Source: Pseudomonadota bacterium (GTDB lineage: Bacteria; Pseudomonadota; Alphaproteobacteria; Rhizobiales; Rhizobiaceae). From it: DNA of 64,000 nucleotides. Each line of letters opens with the position of its first letter. The stretch's first letter is position 1. This document shows positions 17,432 to 25,948 of this stretch, piece by piece. The notes under the pieces are model-generated. The model had not been told where the DNA came from. It was given only the letters and a program-made list of their open reading frames with translations, and searched no databases. The stretch covers positions 1-64,000 of the forward strand of contig JAEWLS010000010.1 of the NCBI GenBank assembly GCA_023457435.1. Reading direction: 5' to 3'. The translations under genes were made by a program, and so were the position numbers.

Positions 17432-18913
17432 TTGCCGTCCATTCGCTCGCAACTGAGGTTCATGCTCAACGGCGAAGAGGTTTCCCTCTCCGACGTCAGA
17501 CCGGACGAGACCCTGCTCGATTATCTCCGCCTGCGGCGGCGGCTGGTCGGCACCAAGGAGGGTTGCGCGGAGGGCGACTGCGGCGCCTGCACCGTGCTGG
17601 TCGGCCGGCTGAGTAACGGCGCGCTCGTTTATGAAGCGGTGAATGCGTGCATACGCTTTCTCGGCTCGCTCGACGGAACCCATGTCGTGACCGTGGAGCA
17701 TCTGCGGGGCGCCGATGGAGCGCTGCATCCGGTGCAGCAGGCGATGGTCGATTTCCACGGCTCGCAATGCGGCTTCTGCACGCCGGGCTTCGTCATGTCG
17801 CTCTATGCGCTGTGGATGCGGGTGCCGGACCCATCCGTCGCGCAGATCGAGAAGGCCCTGCAGGGCAACCTTTGCCGCTGCACGGGATACGAGCCGATCG
17901 TGAAGGCCGCGCAGGCGATCTCGTCGTATGGCAGGCTGGAGGCCGACTTCCTCGCGGCAGAACGCGCCTCGGTCACCGCAAGGCTTTCTGCTCTCAGGGA
18001 CGGTGCCAGGGTTGAAATCGGCGCGGACAAGGAACATCTAGTCGTTCCGGCTTCGGTCGAGGACCTTGCCGCTTTGCTTATCGAGGCCCCCGCAACGGTC
18101 GTTGCCGGCTCGACGGATGTGGGGCTCTGGGTTACGAAATTCATGCGCGATATCGCGCCGGTCGTCTTCGTTGGTGGATTGGACGAACTGAAGGCGGTGT
18201 CGATCACGGACGGCGTGATCACCATCGGCGCTGGCGTGAGTTATTCGGAGGCTTTCGACATCCTCTCCGGGCACATCCCGGCCTTCGGGCCGCTGATCGA
18301 TCGAATCGGCGGCGAGCAGGTGCGCAATATGGGGACGATCGGCGGCAACATCGCCAACGGTTCGCCGATCGGCGATACGCCGCCCCCGTTGATCGCGCTC
18401 GGCGCCAAGCTGACGCTGCGCAAGGGAACGGAGCGGAGGACCATCCCCCTCGAGGATTTCTTCGTCGCCTACGGCAAACAGGATCGGCAGGCAGGCGAGT
18501 TCGTCGAAAGCGTATCGATCCCGGTACCCGCGCATGGCGCTATCTTCCGTGTCCACAAGATCAGCAAGCGGCGCGACGAGGATATCACTGCTGTCCTGGG
18601 CGCATTCCACCTCGCGGTTGTCGACGGCATCGTACGGTCGCCGCGGATCGCCTATGGCGGCATGGCGGCAACTCCGAAGCGCGCCAAGGCCGTCGAAGCG
18701 GCGCTTGTCGGCAAGGCGTGGACAATGGCGACTGTCGAAGCAGCGCTGCCTTCCTATGAACGGGATTTTACCCCGCTGACTGACATGCGCGCGTCCGCCG
18801 AATACCGCATGCTGACCGCGAAGAACCTCCTGAAGCGCGTGCTCCTCGAGACTACCGCGGAAACCGCGCGCCCGCTGACGGTGCGACGATTCGAGGAAGC
18901 GGTAACGCTATGA
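17432..18913 (+). CDS. xdhA: Xanthine dehydrogenase, FeS/FAD subunit
   Basis: 493 aa. It carries electrons from the molybdenum site to NAD+. The N-terminal 2Fe-2S domain has CAEGDCGAC and the second cluster domain has CGFCTPGF and CRCTGY. The FAD-binding domain (about 200-380) shows the family segment NMGTIGGNIANGSPIGD, followed by the CO-dehydrogenase flavoprotein C-terminal domain. The proposed start is TTG at 17432, because the next ATG (17462) would cut into the first beta strand of the ferredoxin domain. It sits one base after uraH and overlaps xdhB (ATGA). Confidence 0.93.
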   Translation: MPSIRSQLRFMLNGEEVSLSDVRPDETLLDYLRLRRRLVGTKEGCAEGDCGACTVLVGRLSNGALVYEAVNACIRFLGSLDGTHVVTVEHLRGADGALHPVQQAMVDFHGSQCGFCTPGFVMSLYALWMRVPDPSVAQIEKALQGNLCRCTGYEPIVKAAQAISSYGRLEADFLAAERASVTARLSALRDGARVEIGADKEHLVVPASVEDLAALLIEAPATVVAGSTDVGLWVTKFMRDIAPVVFVGGLDELKAVSITDGVITIGAGVSYSEAFDILSGHIPAFGPLIDRIGGEQVRNMGTIGGNIANGSPIGDTPPPLIALGAKLTLRKGTERRTIPLEDFFVAYGKQDRQAGEFVESVSIPVPAHGAIFRVHKISKRRDEDITAVLGAFHLAVVDGIVRSPRIAYGGMAATPKRAKAVEAALVGKAWTMATVEAALPSYERDFTPLTDMRASAEYRMLTAKNLLKRVLLETTAETARPLTVRRFEEAVTL

Positions 18914-21264
18914 CCGCGCATCACCCCTCCCTCACCGCGTCGAAGATCGCCGGCGGCGTCCACACCGATACGCGCCACGACAGCGCCCACAAGCACGTCA
19001 CCGGCCAGGCCGTCTACATCGACGACATGGCCGAACCCGCTGGCACGTTGCACGGCTGTCTCGGACTGTCGACCGTGGCGCATGGGAAGATCCTGTCCTG
19101 CGATCTCTCGGCTGTCGCTGCGGCGCCGGGCGTGTGGCTCGTGCTGACCGGGCACGACGTGCCGGGGGAGAACGACATTTCGCCGACGGGGCGCAACGAC
19201 GAGCCGGTCCTGACCACCGACACGGTGCAGTTTTTCGGGCAGCCGGTCTTCGCCGTGATTGCGGATACGCGCGAGCAGGCGCGGCGTGCGACGCGGCTGG
19301 CGAAGATCGCCTACGACACTTTGCCGGCAGTGTTCGACGTCGGAGAACTCGACCCGATGCAGGACAAGCTCGTAGCGCCGCCGCTGACGCTGAAGCGCGG
19401 TGACGCGAAGGCTGCAATCGAGACGGCGCCGCGACGGCTGAAGGGGCGCATGCGGGTCGGCGGGCAGGACCATTTCTACCTCGAGGGCCACATCGCTATG
19501 GCGATCCCCGGCGAAGACGGGGACGTGACGATCTACTCGTCGACGCAGCATCCTTCCGAGGTGCAGCACATGGTGGCGCACGCCCTGGGTGTTCCAAGCC
19601 ACTCCGTCACCGTCGAGATCAGGCGCATGGGCGGTGGCTTCGGCGGCAAGGAAACGCAGGGCAACCAGTTCGCGGCGCTCGCCGCCATCGCAGCCAAGCG
19701 GCTCGGCCGCGCAGTCAAGATCCGGCCGGACCGCGACGACGACATGACCGCGACCGGCAAGCGGCACGACTTCGCCATCGACTACGAGGTCGGCTTCGAT
19801 GACGAGGGCAACATCCTGGGGGTGGATTATATCTACGCGGCGCGCTGCGGCTATTCGTCGGATCTCTCAGGCCCGGTGACCGACCGCGCGCTGTTCCACT
19901 GCGACAACGCCTATTTCCTGCCTGCGGTGCGGGCGCAGTCGGCGCCGCTCTACACCAATACCGTGTCCAACACGGCTTTTCGCGGCTTCGGCGGCCCGCA
20001 GGGGATGATGGGCGCGGAGCGCGTCATCGACGAAGTCGCGTTTGCGACGGGTCTCGATCCGCTCGAGGTGCGAAAGCGCAATTTCTACGACGCGCAGGTC
20101 GGCGCACGCAGCGTGACGCCGTATCACCAGACGGTGGAGGATAACGTCATCCATCGCGTCGCCGCCGAACTCGAAGCGAGTTCGAGCTATGCGAGGCGAC
20201 GCCGTGAGATCGCGGCGTTCAACACGAACTCCGACATCGTCAAGCGCGGGCTTGCTCTGACGCCGGTGAAGTTCGGCATCTCGTTCACGGCAACGCAGTT
20301 CAACCAGGCCGGGGCGCTCGTCCACGTATACGCCGATGGCTCGGTCCACCTGAACCACGGCGGCACGGAGATGGGTCAGGGGCTGTACGTCAAGGTTGCC
20401 CAGGTCGTCGCCGAAGAATTCCAGATCGACATCGACCAGGTGAAGATCACCGCCACCACGACCGGAAAGGTTCCGAACACGTCGGCTACCGCGGCTTCTT
20501 CCGGCGCCGACCTCAACGGGATGGCGGCGCAGAACGCAGCGCGTCAGATCAAGGACCGGTTGTGCCAGTTCGCGTCGGACAAATACGGTCTGCCCAAGGA
20601 GCAGATCCTGTTCCTGCCCAACCGCGTGCGTATCGGGAACCAGGAGATCCCCTTCGCGCAGCTGGCGAAGGAAGCGTATTTTGCCCGAGTGCAGCTGTCT
20701 GCGGCGGGGTTCTACAAAACACCGAAGATCCACTGGGATCGCGACAAGGGGCAGGGGACCCCGTTCTACTACTTCGCATATGGCGCTGCCTGCGCCGAAG
20801 TGTCTATCGACACGCTCACCGGCGAGTACATGGTCGAGCGCGTCGACATCCTGCACGAGACGGGCCGGTCGCTGAACCGCGCCATCGACGTCGGGCAGAT
20901 CGAAGGCGCGTTCATCCAGGGAATGGGCTGGCTAACTACCGAAGAGCTCGTGTGGGACGAGAAGGGCCGGCTGCGCACGCATGCACCGTCGACCTACAAG
21001 ATCCCGCTCGCGTCGGACCGTCCCAAGGTTTTCAACGTCACCTTGGCCGATTGGTCCGAAAACGCCGAAGCCACCGTCCACAAGTCGAAAGCCGTTGGCG
21101 AGCCGCCATTCATGCTGGGCATGTCGGTGTTCCATGCATTGTCAGATGCGATCGCGAGCGTCGCCGACCACAGGATCAGTCCGCGGCTGGACGCGCCCGC
21201 TACGCCCGAGCGCGTGCTGATGGCCGTCGAGCGGCTCAGGCGGGAGATCGCGAGCGGCCGATGA
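18910..21264 (+). CDS. xdhB: Xanthine dehydrogenase, molybdopterin-binding subunit
   Basis: 784 aa catalytic subunit oxidising hypoxanthine and xanthine to urate at a molybdenum cofactor. Visible: the entry segment HVTGQAVYIDDM, the cofactor-binding GGGFGGKETQ, the arginine-containing FRGFGGPQGM, and KAVGEPPFMLG with the catalytic glutamate close to the C-terminus. Length matches the bacterial two-subunit enzymes. The start overlaps the xdhA stop, and the stop overlaps the xdhC start (ATGA both times), so the three are made as a coupled set. Confidence 0.95.
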   Translation: MTAHHPSLTASKIAGGVHTDTRHDSAHKHVTGQAVYIDDMAEPAGTLHGCLGLSTVAHGKILSCDLSAVAAAPGVWLVLTGHDVPGENDISPTGRNDEPVLTTDTVQFFGQPVFAVIADTREQARRATRLAKIAYDTLPAVFDVGELDPMQDKLVAPPLTLKRGDAKAAIETAPRRLKGRMRVGGQDHFYLEGHIAMAIPGEDGDVTIYSSTQHPSEVQHMVAHALGVPSHSVTVEIRRMGGGFGGKETQGNQFAALAAIAAKRLGRAVKIRPDRDDDMTATGKRHDFAIDYEVGFDDEGNILGVDYIYAARCGYSSDLSGPVTDRALFHCDNAYFLPAVRAQSAPLYTNTVSNTAFRGFGGPQGMMGAERVIDEVAFATGLDPLEVRKRNFYDAQVGARSVTPYHQTVEDNVIHRVAAELEASSSYARRRREIAAFNTNSDIVKRGLALTPVKFGISFTATQFNQAGALVHVYADGSVHLNHGGTEMGQGLYVKVAQVVAEEFQIDIDQVKITATTTGKVPNTSATAASSGADLNGMAAQNAARQIKDRLCQFASDKYGLPKEQILFLPNRVRIGNQEIPFAQLAKEAYFARVQLSAAGFYKTPKIHWDRDKGQGTPFYYFAYGAACAEVSIDTLTGEYMVERVDILHETGRSLNRAIDVGQIEGAFIQGMGWLTTEELVWDEKGRLRTHAPSTYKIPLASDRPKVFNVTLADWSENAEATVHKSKAVGEPPFMLGMSVFHALSDAIASVADHRISPRLDAPATPERVLMAVERLRREIASGR

Positions 21265-22067
21265 GCGCGGCTCGCTCGATGCTTGTCGCCTTCCTTGACG
21301 CCCATGCGCAACTGGCGCTCGTCGAGGTGCGCGAGGCGCTAGGCTCGACGCCGCGCGAGGCGGGAGCGTGGATGCTGGTCTCGCCGACCGCCAGTCTCGG
21401 CACCATCGGCGGCGGCCAGCTGGAGTTCCTCGCCATCGACAAGGCGCGCCACCTGCTCGCCGCGAATGTCGAGAGCGGCGCGCTCTCCGTTCCCCTCGGC
21501 CCGGAGATCGGGCAGTGCTGCGGCGGACGCGTCGAGGTCGCCATCGCCATACTCAGCGACACCAGCCGCGCAGAGCTGTTGGAGAGGATCCAGGCCGAAG
21601 ACGGTGCGCAGCCTGCGGTGTACCTATTCGGTGGCGGTCATGTCGGTCACGCGCTCGCCGCGGCGCTGACGCTCCTGCCGATCAGGGTCACTGTCGTCGA
21701 AACGCGGCAGGAGGCGCTCGATGGCCTCGTCGAAGCGGCGACCCAGCTGTTGACACCGGTACCCGAGCAGGTGGTGCGCAGCGCCCCTCCGCGGTCGGCC
21801 TTCGTGGTGCTGACGCACGACCACGCGCTCGACTTCCTCATCGTCGCCGAGGCGCTGAAGCGACGGGATGCCGCCTATGTGGGCATGATCGGGTCCAAGA
21901 CGAAGCGCGCGACATTCCGAAGCTGGTATCTGCGGGAGACAGCCGGCGAACCGGCAGATCTCGAGCGCCTGGTCTCCCCCATCGGTGGCAACGCGCTGCA
22001 CGACAAGCGGCCGGCGGTCATCGCGGCGCTTGCAGCGGCGGAGATCGCGGCGGCGGTGCTCGAGTAG
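21261..22067 (+). CDS. xdhC: Xanthine dehydrogenase accessory protein (cofactor insertion)
   Basis: 268 aa. XdhC binds molybdenum cofactor, promotes its sulfuration and inserts it into the XdhB subunit; it is not part of the final enzyme. An N-terminal XdhC/CoxI domain contains EVREALGSTPREAGAWM, GTIGGGQLE and QCCGGRVEV with the conserved cysteine pair. The C-terminal Rossmann domain opens with YLFGGGHVGHALA and includes YVGMIGSKTKR. The ATG at 21261 overlaps the xdhB stop. It is the last gene of the uraH-xdhABC operon. Confidence 0.95.
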   Translation: MSAARSMLVAFLDAHAQLALVEVREALGSTPREAGAWMLVSPTASLGTIGGGQLEFLAIDKARHLLAANVESGALSVPLGPEIGQCCGGRVEVAIAILSDTSRAELLERIQAEDGAQPAVYLFGGGHVGHALAAALTLLPIRVTVVETRQEALDGLVEAATQLLTPVPEQVVRSAPPRSAFVVLTHDHALDFLIVAEALKRRDAAYVGMIGSKTKRATFRSWYLRETAGEPADLERLVSPIGGNALHDKRPAVIAALAAAEIAAAVLE

Positions 22068-22137
22068 GTTCTTTTCCTCGACGGTGTCGGCGCGTCCTCC
22101 GGTCCAACGTCTTTCCCACGAAACCTGGGAGAGAAGC

Positions 22138-22686
22138 ATGACCGGACGTCTCGACGCTTACGCCCCCAAAGCGCTCGCACTGATGCGTATCGCTGCCGCC
22201 TTGCTCTTCGTCGAGGCCGGCTCATTCCACCTGTTCGGTTTTCCGGCATCGCCGTATCCGCCGCCTCCGCCGGAGATGGCGACGCTTCTCCTTGTGGCAG
22301 GCGTGCTGGAATTCATCGGCGGGATCCTCCTGCTCGTCGGCCTGTTCACGCGGCCCACGGCGTTCATCATGTCGGGCATGATGGCAGTGGCCTACTGGGG
22401 CTTTCACTTCCCCATGGCCATGTTCCCCTCGCAGAACATGGGCGCGGCCGCGATCCTGTTCTGCTTCATCTACCTCTATCTGGTGTTCGCAGGCCCCGGC
22501 GCCTGGAGCCTTGATCGGACAATGCGCCACACGACTAACGCGGCTCTCCAGCGCCCGGCCGGGCGGAATGTGGCGGAACCTTGGCGTTCATTGCGGGTTA
22601 TGCGCCCATGTCCGGCGTACCGGACGCATGCCACGGAGAGACATCAATGCACGGAATCATCTACCTCGTCGGCCTGGTCGTCGTGA
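22138..22686 (+). CDS. DoxX-family membrane protein with run-on C-terminus
   Basis: 182 aa as read. Residues about 12-125 form four hydrophobic segments typical of DoxX (RIAAALLFVEAGSFHLFG, LEFIGGILLLVGLFTRPTAF, a third segment around MMAVAYWGFHF, then a fourth around ILFCFIYLYLVFAGPGAWSL). DoxX proteins are small inner-membrane proteins with proposed redox or respiration-linked roles. The ATG at 22138 follows GGGAGAGAAG. Family members usually end shortly after GPGAWSLD. Here the frame continues about 50 residues through a putative EcfG promoter and into the next gene's start, so the tail is probably not under selection. Confidence 0.8.
   Translation: MTGRLDAYAPKALALMRIAAALLFVEAGSFHLFGFPASPYPPPPPEMATLLLVAGVLEFIGGILLLVGLFTRPTAFIMSGMMAVAYWGFHFPMAMFPSQNMGAAAILFCFIYLYLVFAGPGAWSLDRTMRHTTNAALQRPAGRNVAEPWRSLRVMRPCPAYRTHATERHQCTESSTSSAWSS
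22575..22599 (+). promoter_or_regulatory. EcfG-type (general stress) promoter
   Basis: GGAAC (22575-22579) and GGTT (22596-22599) are spaced by 16 nt. This is close to the alphaproteobacterial EcfG/SigT consensus GGAAC-N16/17-CGTT. It lies about 50 nt upstream of the 24-aa peptide gene and would drive it and the following membrane protein under general stress control. The last three bases GTT match; the first base of the -10 is G instead of C. Confidence 0.55.
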
Positions 22687-22721
22687 TCCTCGCCATCCTC
22701 TCGTTCTTCGGCCTGCGCTGA
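22647..22721 (+). CDS. 24-aa single-helix membrane peptide
   Basis: A short gene reading MHGIIYLVGLVV then VILAILSFFGLR: an almost wholly hydrophobic chain ending in arginine, long enough for one membrane helix and nothing else. The ATG at 22647 follows ACGGAGAG with proper spacing, and TGA ends it at 22721. It lies 27 nt upstream of the 290-aa membrane protein gene and downstream of an EcfG-like promoter, so the two probably form a stress-induced operon. Its first 40 bases overlap the tail of the DoxX frame in another reading frame. Function unknown; the peptide could be a regulator or partner of the next gene's product. Confidence 0.7.
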   Translation: MHGIIYLVGLVVVILAILSFFGLR

Positions 22722-22748
22722 GCAGCCCCCAAAGCCAGGAGAAAAGAC

Positions 22749-23621
22749 ATGGCAATCCAGGAGGAAATCGTCGTAGCGGGTGCCGCTAACGACGGACGCT
22801 CTTACGTAGACTGGCCGGCAATCTTCGCCGGCGCTGTGATCGCGACCGCGATATCGTTTCTTCTCATCACCTTTGGCTCGGCAGTCGGCCTGTCGCTGAC
22901 CTCTGCATATGAAGGCCAGGGCATGTCGCTGACGTGGTTCGCCATTGCAGCGGGACTTTGGTTGCTGTGGGTGCAGGTTTCCGGCTTCTTTGCCGGCGGC
23001 TACATCGCAGGGCGCCTTCGCCGGCGCCACGGCGACGCAACCGAGAGCGAATCCGATTTGCGCGACGGTGCACACGGCCTCGTCGTATGGGCCGTCGGCC
23101 TGCTGTTCGGCGCTGCGCTTGCGTGGATGACGGCTGCCGGAGCGGTTTCCACTGCCGCGACGACCGCCGGTGCGGTTGCCGGTGCCGCCGGAACCGTTGC
23201 CGCCGAGACGATTGACCCATCTGCAATGCTCGTCGACCGCTTGCTGCGTGGCGGCGCTGACGCACAGCCCGTGGACGAAGGCACGCGCGGCGAAATCGGC
23301 CGCATCCTGATGTCGGCAACCGACGACGACGGCCTCGACGCCGCCGATCGCGACTATCTCGTGTCGGTGGTTTCGCAGCGCGCCGGTATCTCGCAGGAGG
23401 AGGCGCGCACTCGCGTCGATCAGTTGGTCGCCCAGGCACAGCAGATCGAGAACGATGCCCGCGCCGCGGCCGAACGCGCCCGCAAGATCGCCGTCGTTGC
23501 TGCCTTCTTCGCTGCCGCAGCGACCTTGATCAGCGGTGCCGCCGCCTACTTCGCCGCGACGCTGGGCGGCAACCACCGCGACAGGCAGACGGTCGTCGAA
23601 GGCTGGCTAGGCCGCTGGTAA
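22749..23621 (+). CDS. Conserved membrane protein of unknown function
   Basis: 290 aa. I do not recognise a characterised family; rhizobial genomes carry similar proteins with generic names. Visible: hydrophobic segments at about 25-50, 60-90, 107-145 (Ala/Thr/Gly-rich) and 245-275, a polar region between about 150 and 240 with an acidic patch (ATDDDGLDAADRDYL), and a basic cluster RRRH after the second segment. The ATG follows CAGGAGAAAAG. It is 27 nt after the 24-aa peptide gene and probably shares its EcfG-type promoter. A bidirectional terminator separates it from the LysR gene. Confidence 0.7.
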   Translation: MAIQEEIVVAGAANDGRSYVDWPAIFAGAVIATAISFLLITFGSAVGLSLTSAYEGQGMSLTWFAIAAGLWLLWVQVSGFFAGGYIAGRLRRRHGDATESESDLRDGAHGLVVWAVGLLFGAALAWMTAAGAVSTAATTAGAVAGAAGTVAAETIDPSAMLVDRLLRGGADAQPVDEGTRGEIGRILMSATDDDGLDAADRDYLVSVVSQRAGISQEEARTRVDQLVAQAQQIENDARAAAERARKIAVVAAFFAAAATLISGAAAYFAATLGGNHRDRQTVVEGWLGRW

Positions 23622-23643
23622 CAGAGCCTTCCGACGGAAAAAG

Positions 23644-23676
23644 ACAGCCCCGGCCTTGCGCCGGGGCTGTTTCGTT
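23644..23676. terminator. Bidirectional terminator
   Basis: An 11-bp stem, ACAGCCCCGGC (23644-23654) with GCCGGGGCTGT (23660-23670), lies between the convergent membrane-protein and LysR genes. On the plus strand it is followed by TTCGTTT, and on the minus strand by CTTTTTC, so the minus direction is the better terminator. Confidence 0.88.
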
Positions 23677-24597
23677 TCAGCGATGCGCCAGGGCCTCGCG
23701 GATCAGCCGCTGGCAACGGTCCGCCATGAAATCCAGCAGCAGCCGCACTTTCGGATCCTGGAAGTTCTTGTGCGGATAGATCGCGGCGAGCTGCACCGGG
23801 GTGGGCGGGCAGTCGGGCAGAATGACCTTGAGCCGACGGTCGCGGATGAAAGGTTCGACGTCGAAACGCGGTTTGTTGACGATCCCGCGGCCCGCCAGGG
23901 CCCAGCCCGTGAGGACGTCGCCGTCGTCGCTGTCGAACGGTCCGCGTACGTCGAGCCGCTGGATGCCGTCAGGGGTCCGCAGCTGCCAGAAATGCTCCTT
24001 CGCGCCGGGGAAGCGCAGCAGCAGGCAATCATGCCTGCGCGTGACCAGTTCGTCGGGGAAGGAAGGCTCGCCACGGGCTGCCAGGTATGAGGGAGCCGCG
24101 ACGAGAACGCGCTCGCAATCGATGACGCCGCGCATGCGGAGCGAGGAGTCCTCTATCTGGCCGAGCCGGAACGCGACGTCGATGCCTTCCTTCATGATGT
24201 CGACGTTGTGGTCGGACAGCCGGAGTCGGACCTCGATGTCGGGATAACGGTCGTGAAACTCCGGTATGCCGCTCGCGATCATGCGGCGTCCAAGCCCAAG
24301 CGGCGCGGTCACGCGTATCGTTCCGCGCGGCTGTCCCGACAGTGCCGTGACCGCTGCCTCCGCCTCTTCCACCGCTTCAAGGACCTGCTTGGCGCCCTTG
24401 TAGAAGACGCGGCCCTGCTCGGTCGGCATCAGCTGACGCGTCGTGCGGTTGAACAGTCTTACGCCAAGGTGCTTCTCCAGCTCCTTGATGCGGTTGGACG
24501 CGACTGCCGGCGAGATCCGCATGTCGCGTCCCGCCGAGGAGAGGTTGCCGAGCTCCACAACACGGACGAACACGGCGACATTGTCCAGATAGGCCAC
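23677..24597 (-). CDS. LysR-family transcriptional regulator, candidate purine-catabolism regulator
   Basis: 306 aa. The N-terminal winged helix-turn-helix (about 1-60) contains FVRVVELGNLSSAGRDM and LEKHLGVRLFNRTTRQL, followed by a periplasmic-binding-type effector domain. It is divergent from puuD-guaD with a 133-base gap, the usual place for a LysR regulator and its target. The gap shares two sequence elements with the uraH/puuE intergenic region, so the regulator may control both arms. The likely inducer is urate or a later intermediate; that is inference. Confidence 0.9.
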   Translation of the reverse strand: MAYLDNVAVFVRVVELGNLSSAGRDMRISPAVASNRIKELEKHLGVRLFNRTTRQLMPTEQGRVFYKGAKQVLEAVEEAEAAVTALSGQPRGTIRVTAPLGLGRRMIASGIPEFHDRYPDIEVRLRLSDHNVDIMKEGIDVAFRLGQIEDSSLRMRGVIDCERVLVAAPSYLAARGEPSFPDELVTRRHDCLLLRFPGAKEHFWQLRTPDGIQRLDVRGPFDSDDGDVLTGWALAGRGIVNKPRFDVEPFIRDRRLKVILPDCPPTPVQLAAIYPHKNFQDPKVRLLLDFMADRCQRLIREALAHR

Positions 24598-24603
24598 GCC
24601 TTA

Positions 24604-24654
24604 CCCTGCGAATGTTGAAGCTCGAGCATTATTTTCCAGATTTTTTTGAAAGTC
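24604..24654. promoter_or_regulatory. Candidate LysR regulatory region upstream of puuD
   Basis: Holds CCCTGCGAA (24604-24612) and TTTTGAAAGTC (24644-24654), both repeated in the other purine intergenic region at 16958-16978. An AT-rich core around TTTTCCAGATTTTTTTGAAA fits the loose T-N11-A pattern of LysR sites. No clear -35/-10 boxes for puuD can be assigned. Confidence 0.4.
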
Positions 24655-24730
24655 ATCGGCGATCGATGGGCTGGCGCGGCGCGCGTCGCACGATAGTGTT
24701 GCGGACTGGGGATCAGCGCGCAGGAATGAC

Positions 24731-25948
24731 ATGCAGGACTTTGCAATCGCGTGGGACTGGCTCTCCTTCGCCGTCCGATGGCTGCATGTGGTGACGGCGA
24801 TCGCGTGGATCGGCTCGTCCTTCTACTTCATCGCCCTCGACCTCGGTCTGCGCAAGCATCCGAACCTGCCTCAAGGCGCGCACGGCGAAGAGTGGCAGGT
24901 GCACGGTGGCGGATTCTACCATATCCAGAAGTATCTCGTGGCGCCGGCGGCGATGCCCGAACATCTGACCTGGTTCAAATGGGAGTCCTACGCGACCTGG
25001 CTTTCGGGGTTCGCGATGCTCGCGGTGGTCTACTACGCCGGAGCCGACCTATATCTGATCGACCGTAATGTGCTCGACGTGTCGCCGCTGACCGCGACCG
25101 GGCTCTCGATCGCTTCGTTGGTCGTCGGCTGGCTTATCTATGACGCGCTGTGCAGGTCGCCGCTCGGCAACAGCGATACGACGCTCATGCTGGTGCTCTA
25201 TGCGGTGCTCGTGTTCATCGCCTGGGGCTACACCCAGCTGTTTACCGGCCGCGCGGCATTTGTGCATCTCGGCGCGTTCACTGCGACGATCATGTCCGCC
25301 AACGTTTTCCTGATCATCATCCCGAATCAGAAGATCGTGGTTGCCGACCTCGTCGCGGGGCGGAAGCCGGATCCGAAATATGGCAAGATCGCCAAGACAC
25401 GGTCACTCCATAACAACTACCTGACGCTGCCGGTCATCTTCCTGATGCTTTCCAACCATTACCCGCTGGCGTTCGCAACGGAGTTCAACTGGATCATCGC
25501 GTCGCTGATCTTCATCATCGGCGTGCTGATCCGGCACTATTTCAACACGAAGCATGCGCGGAAGGGCAATCCGCACTGGACCTGGGGTCTGGCAGCGGTG
25601 CTGTTCATCGTGATCATGTGGCTATCGACTGTGCCGTCGGTGCTGACCGGCGAGCCCAAATTGTCGGCGCTCGGCGAGCGCTACATAGCCTCCAGCCATT
25701 TCCCCGCGGTCCGCGACACGGTGATGGGACGCTGCTCCATGTGCCATGCGGACGAGCCCAGTTGGGACGGTCTCCACCGGGCGCCGAAGGGCGTTACCTT
25801 CGACAACGAAGGCCAGATTGCCGAGCATGCCCGGGAGATCTATCTGCAGGCCGGCGTGAGCCACGCCATGCCTCCCGGTAATCTGTCGGCCATAACGCCT
25901 GAGGAGCGGGCGCTGATCGTAGCCTGGTACGAGGGAGCGAGGCGGTGA
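24731..25948 (+). CDS. puuD: Membrane urate hydroxylase with cytochrome c domain
   Basis: 405 aa. PuuD oxidises urate to 5-hydroxyisourate in the inner membrane and passes electrons to its own cytochrome c domain, replacing soluble uricase. Residues about 1-300 hold roughly eight membrane helices (for example SFAVRWLHVVTAIAWIGSS near the start). The C-terminus has the haem-binding motif CSMCH and a possible axial-ligand methionine in HAMPPGN. This PuuD is unrelated to the gamma-Glu-GABA hydrolase that bears the same name in E. coli. Its stop overlaps the guaD start (GTGA). It supplies the step between XdhAB and UraH. Confidence 0.93.
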   Translation: MQDFAIAWDWLSFAVRWLHVVTAIAWIGSSFYFIALDLGLRKHPNLPQGAHGEEWQVHGGGFYHIQKYLVAPAAMPEHLTWFKWESYATWLSGFAMLAVVYYAGADLYLIDRNVLDVSPLTATGLSIASLVVGWLIYDALCRSPLGNSDTTLMLVLYAVLVFIAWGYTQLFTGRAAFVHLGAFTATIMSANVFLIIIPNQKIVVADLVAGRKPDPKYGKIAKTRSLHNNYLTLPVIFLMLSNHYPLAFATEFNWIIASLIFIIGVLIRHYFNTKHARKGNPHWTWGLAAVLFIVIMWLSTVPSVLTGEPKLSALGERYIASSHFPAVRDTVMGRCSMCHADEPSWDGLHRAPKGVTFDNEGQIAEHAREIYLQAGVSHAMPPGNLSAITPEERALIVAWYEGARR

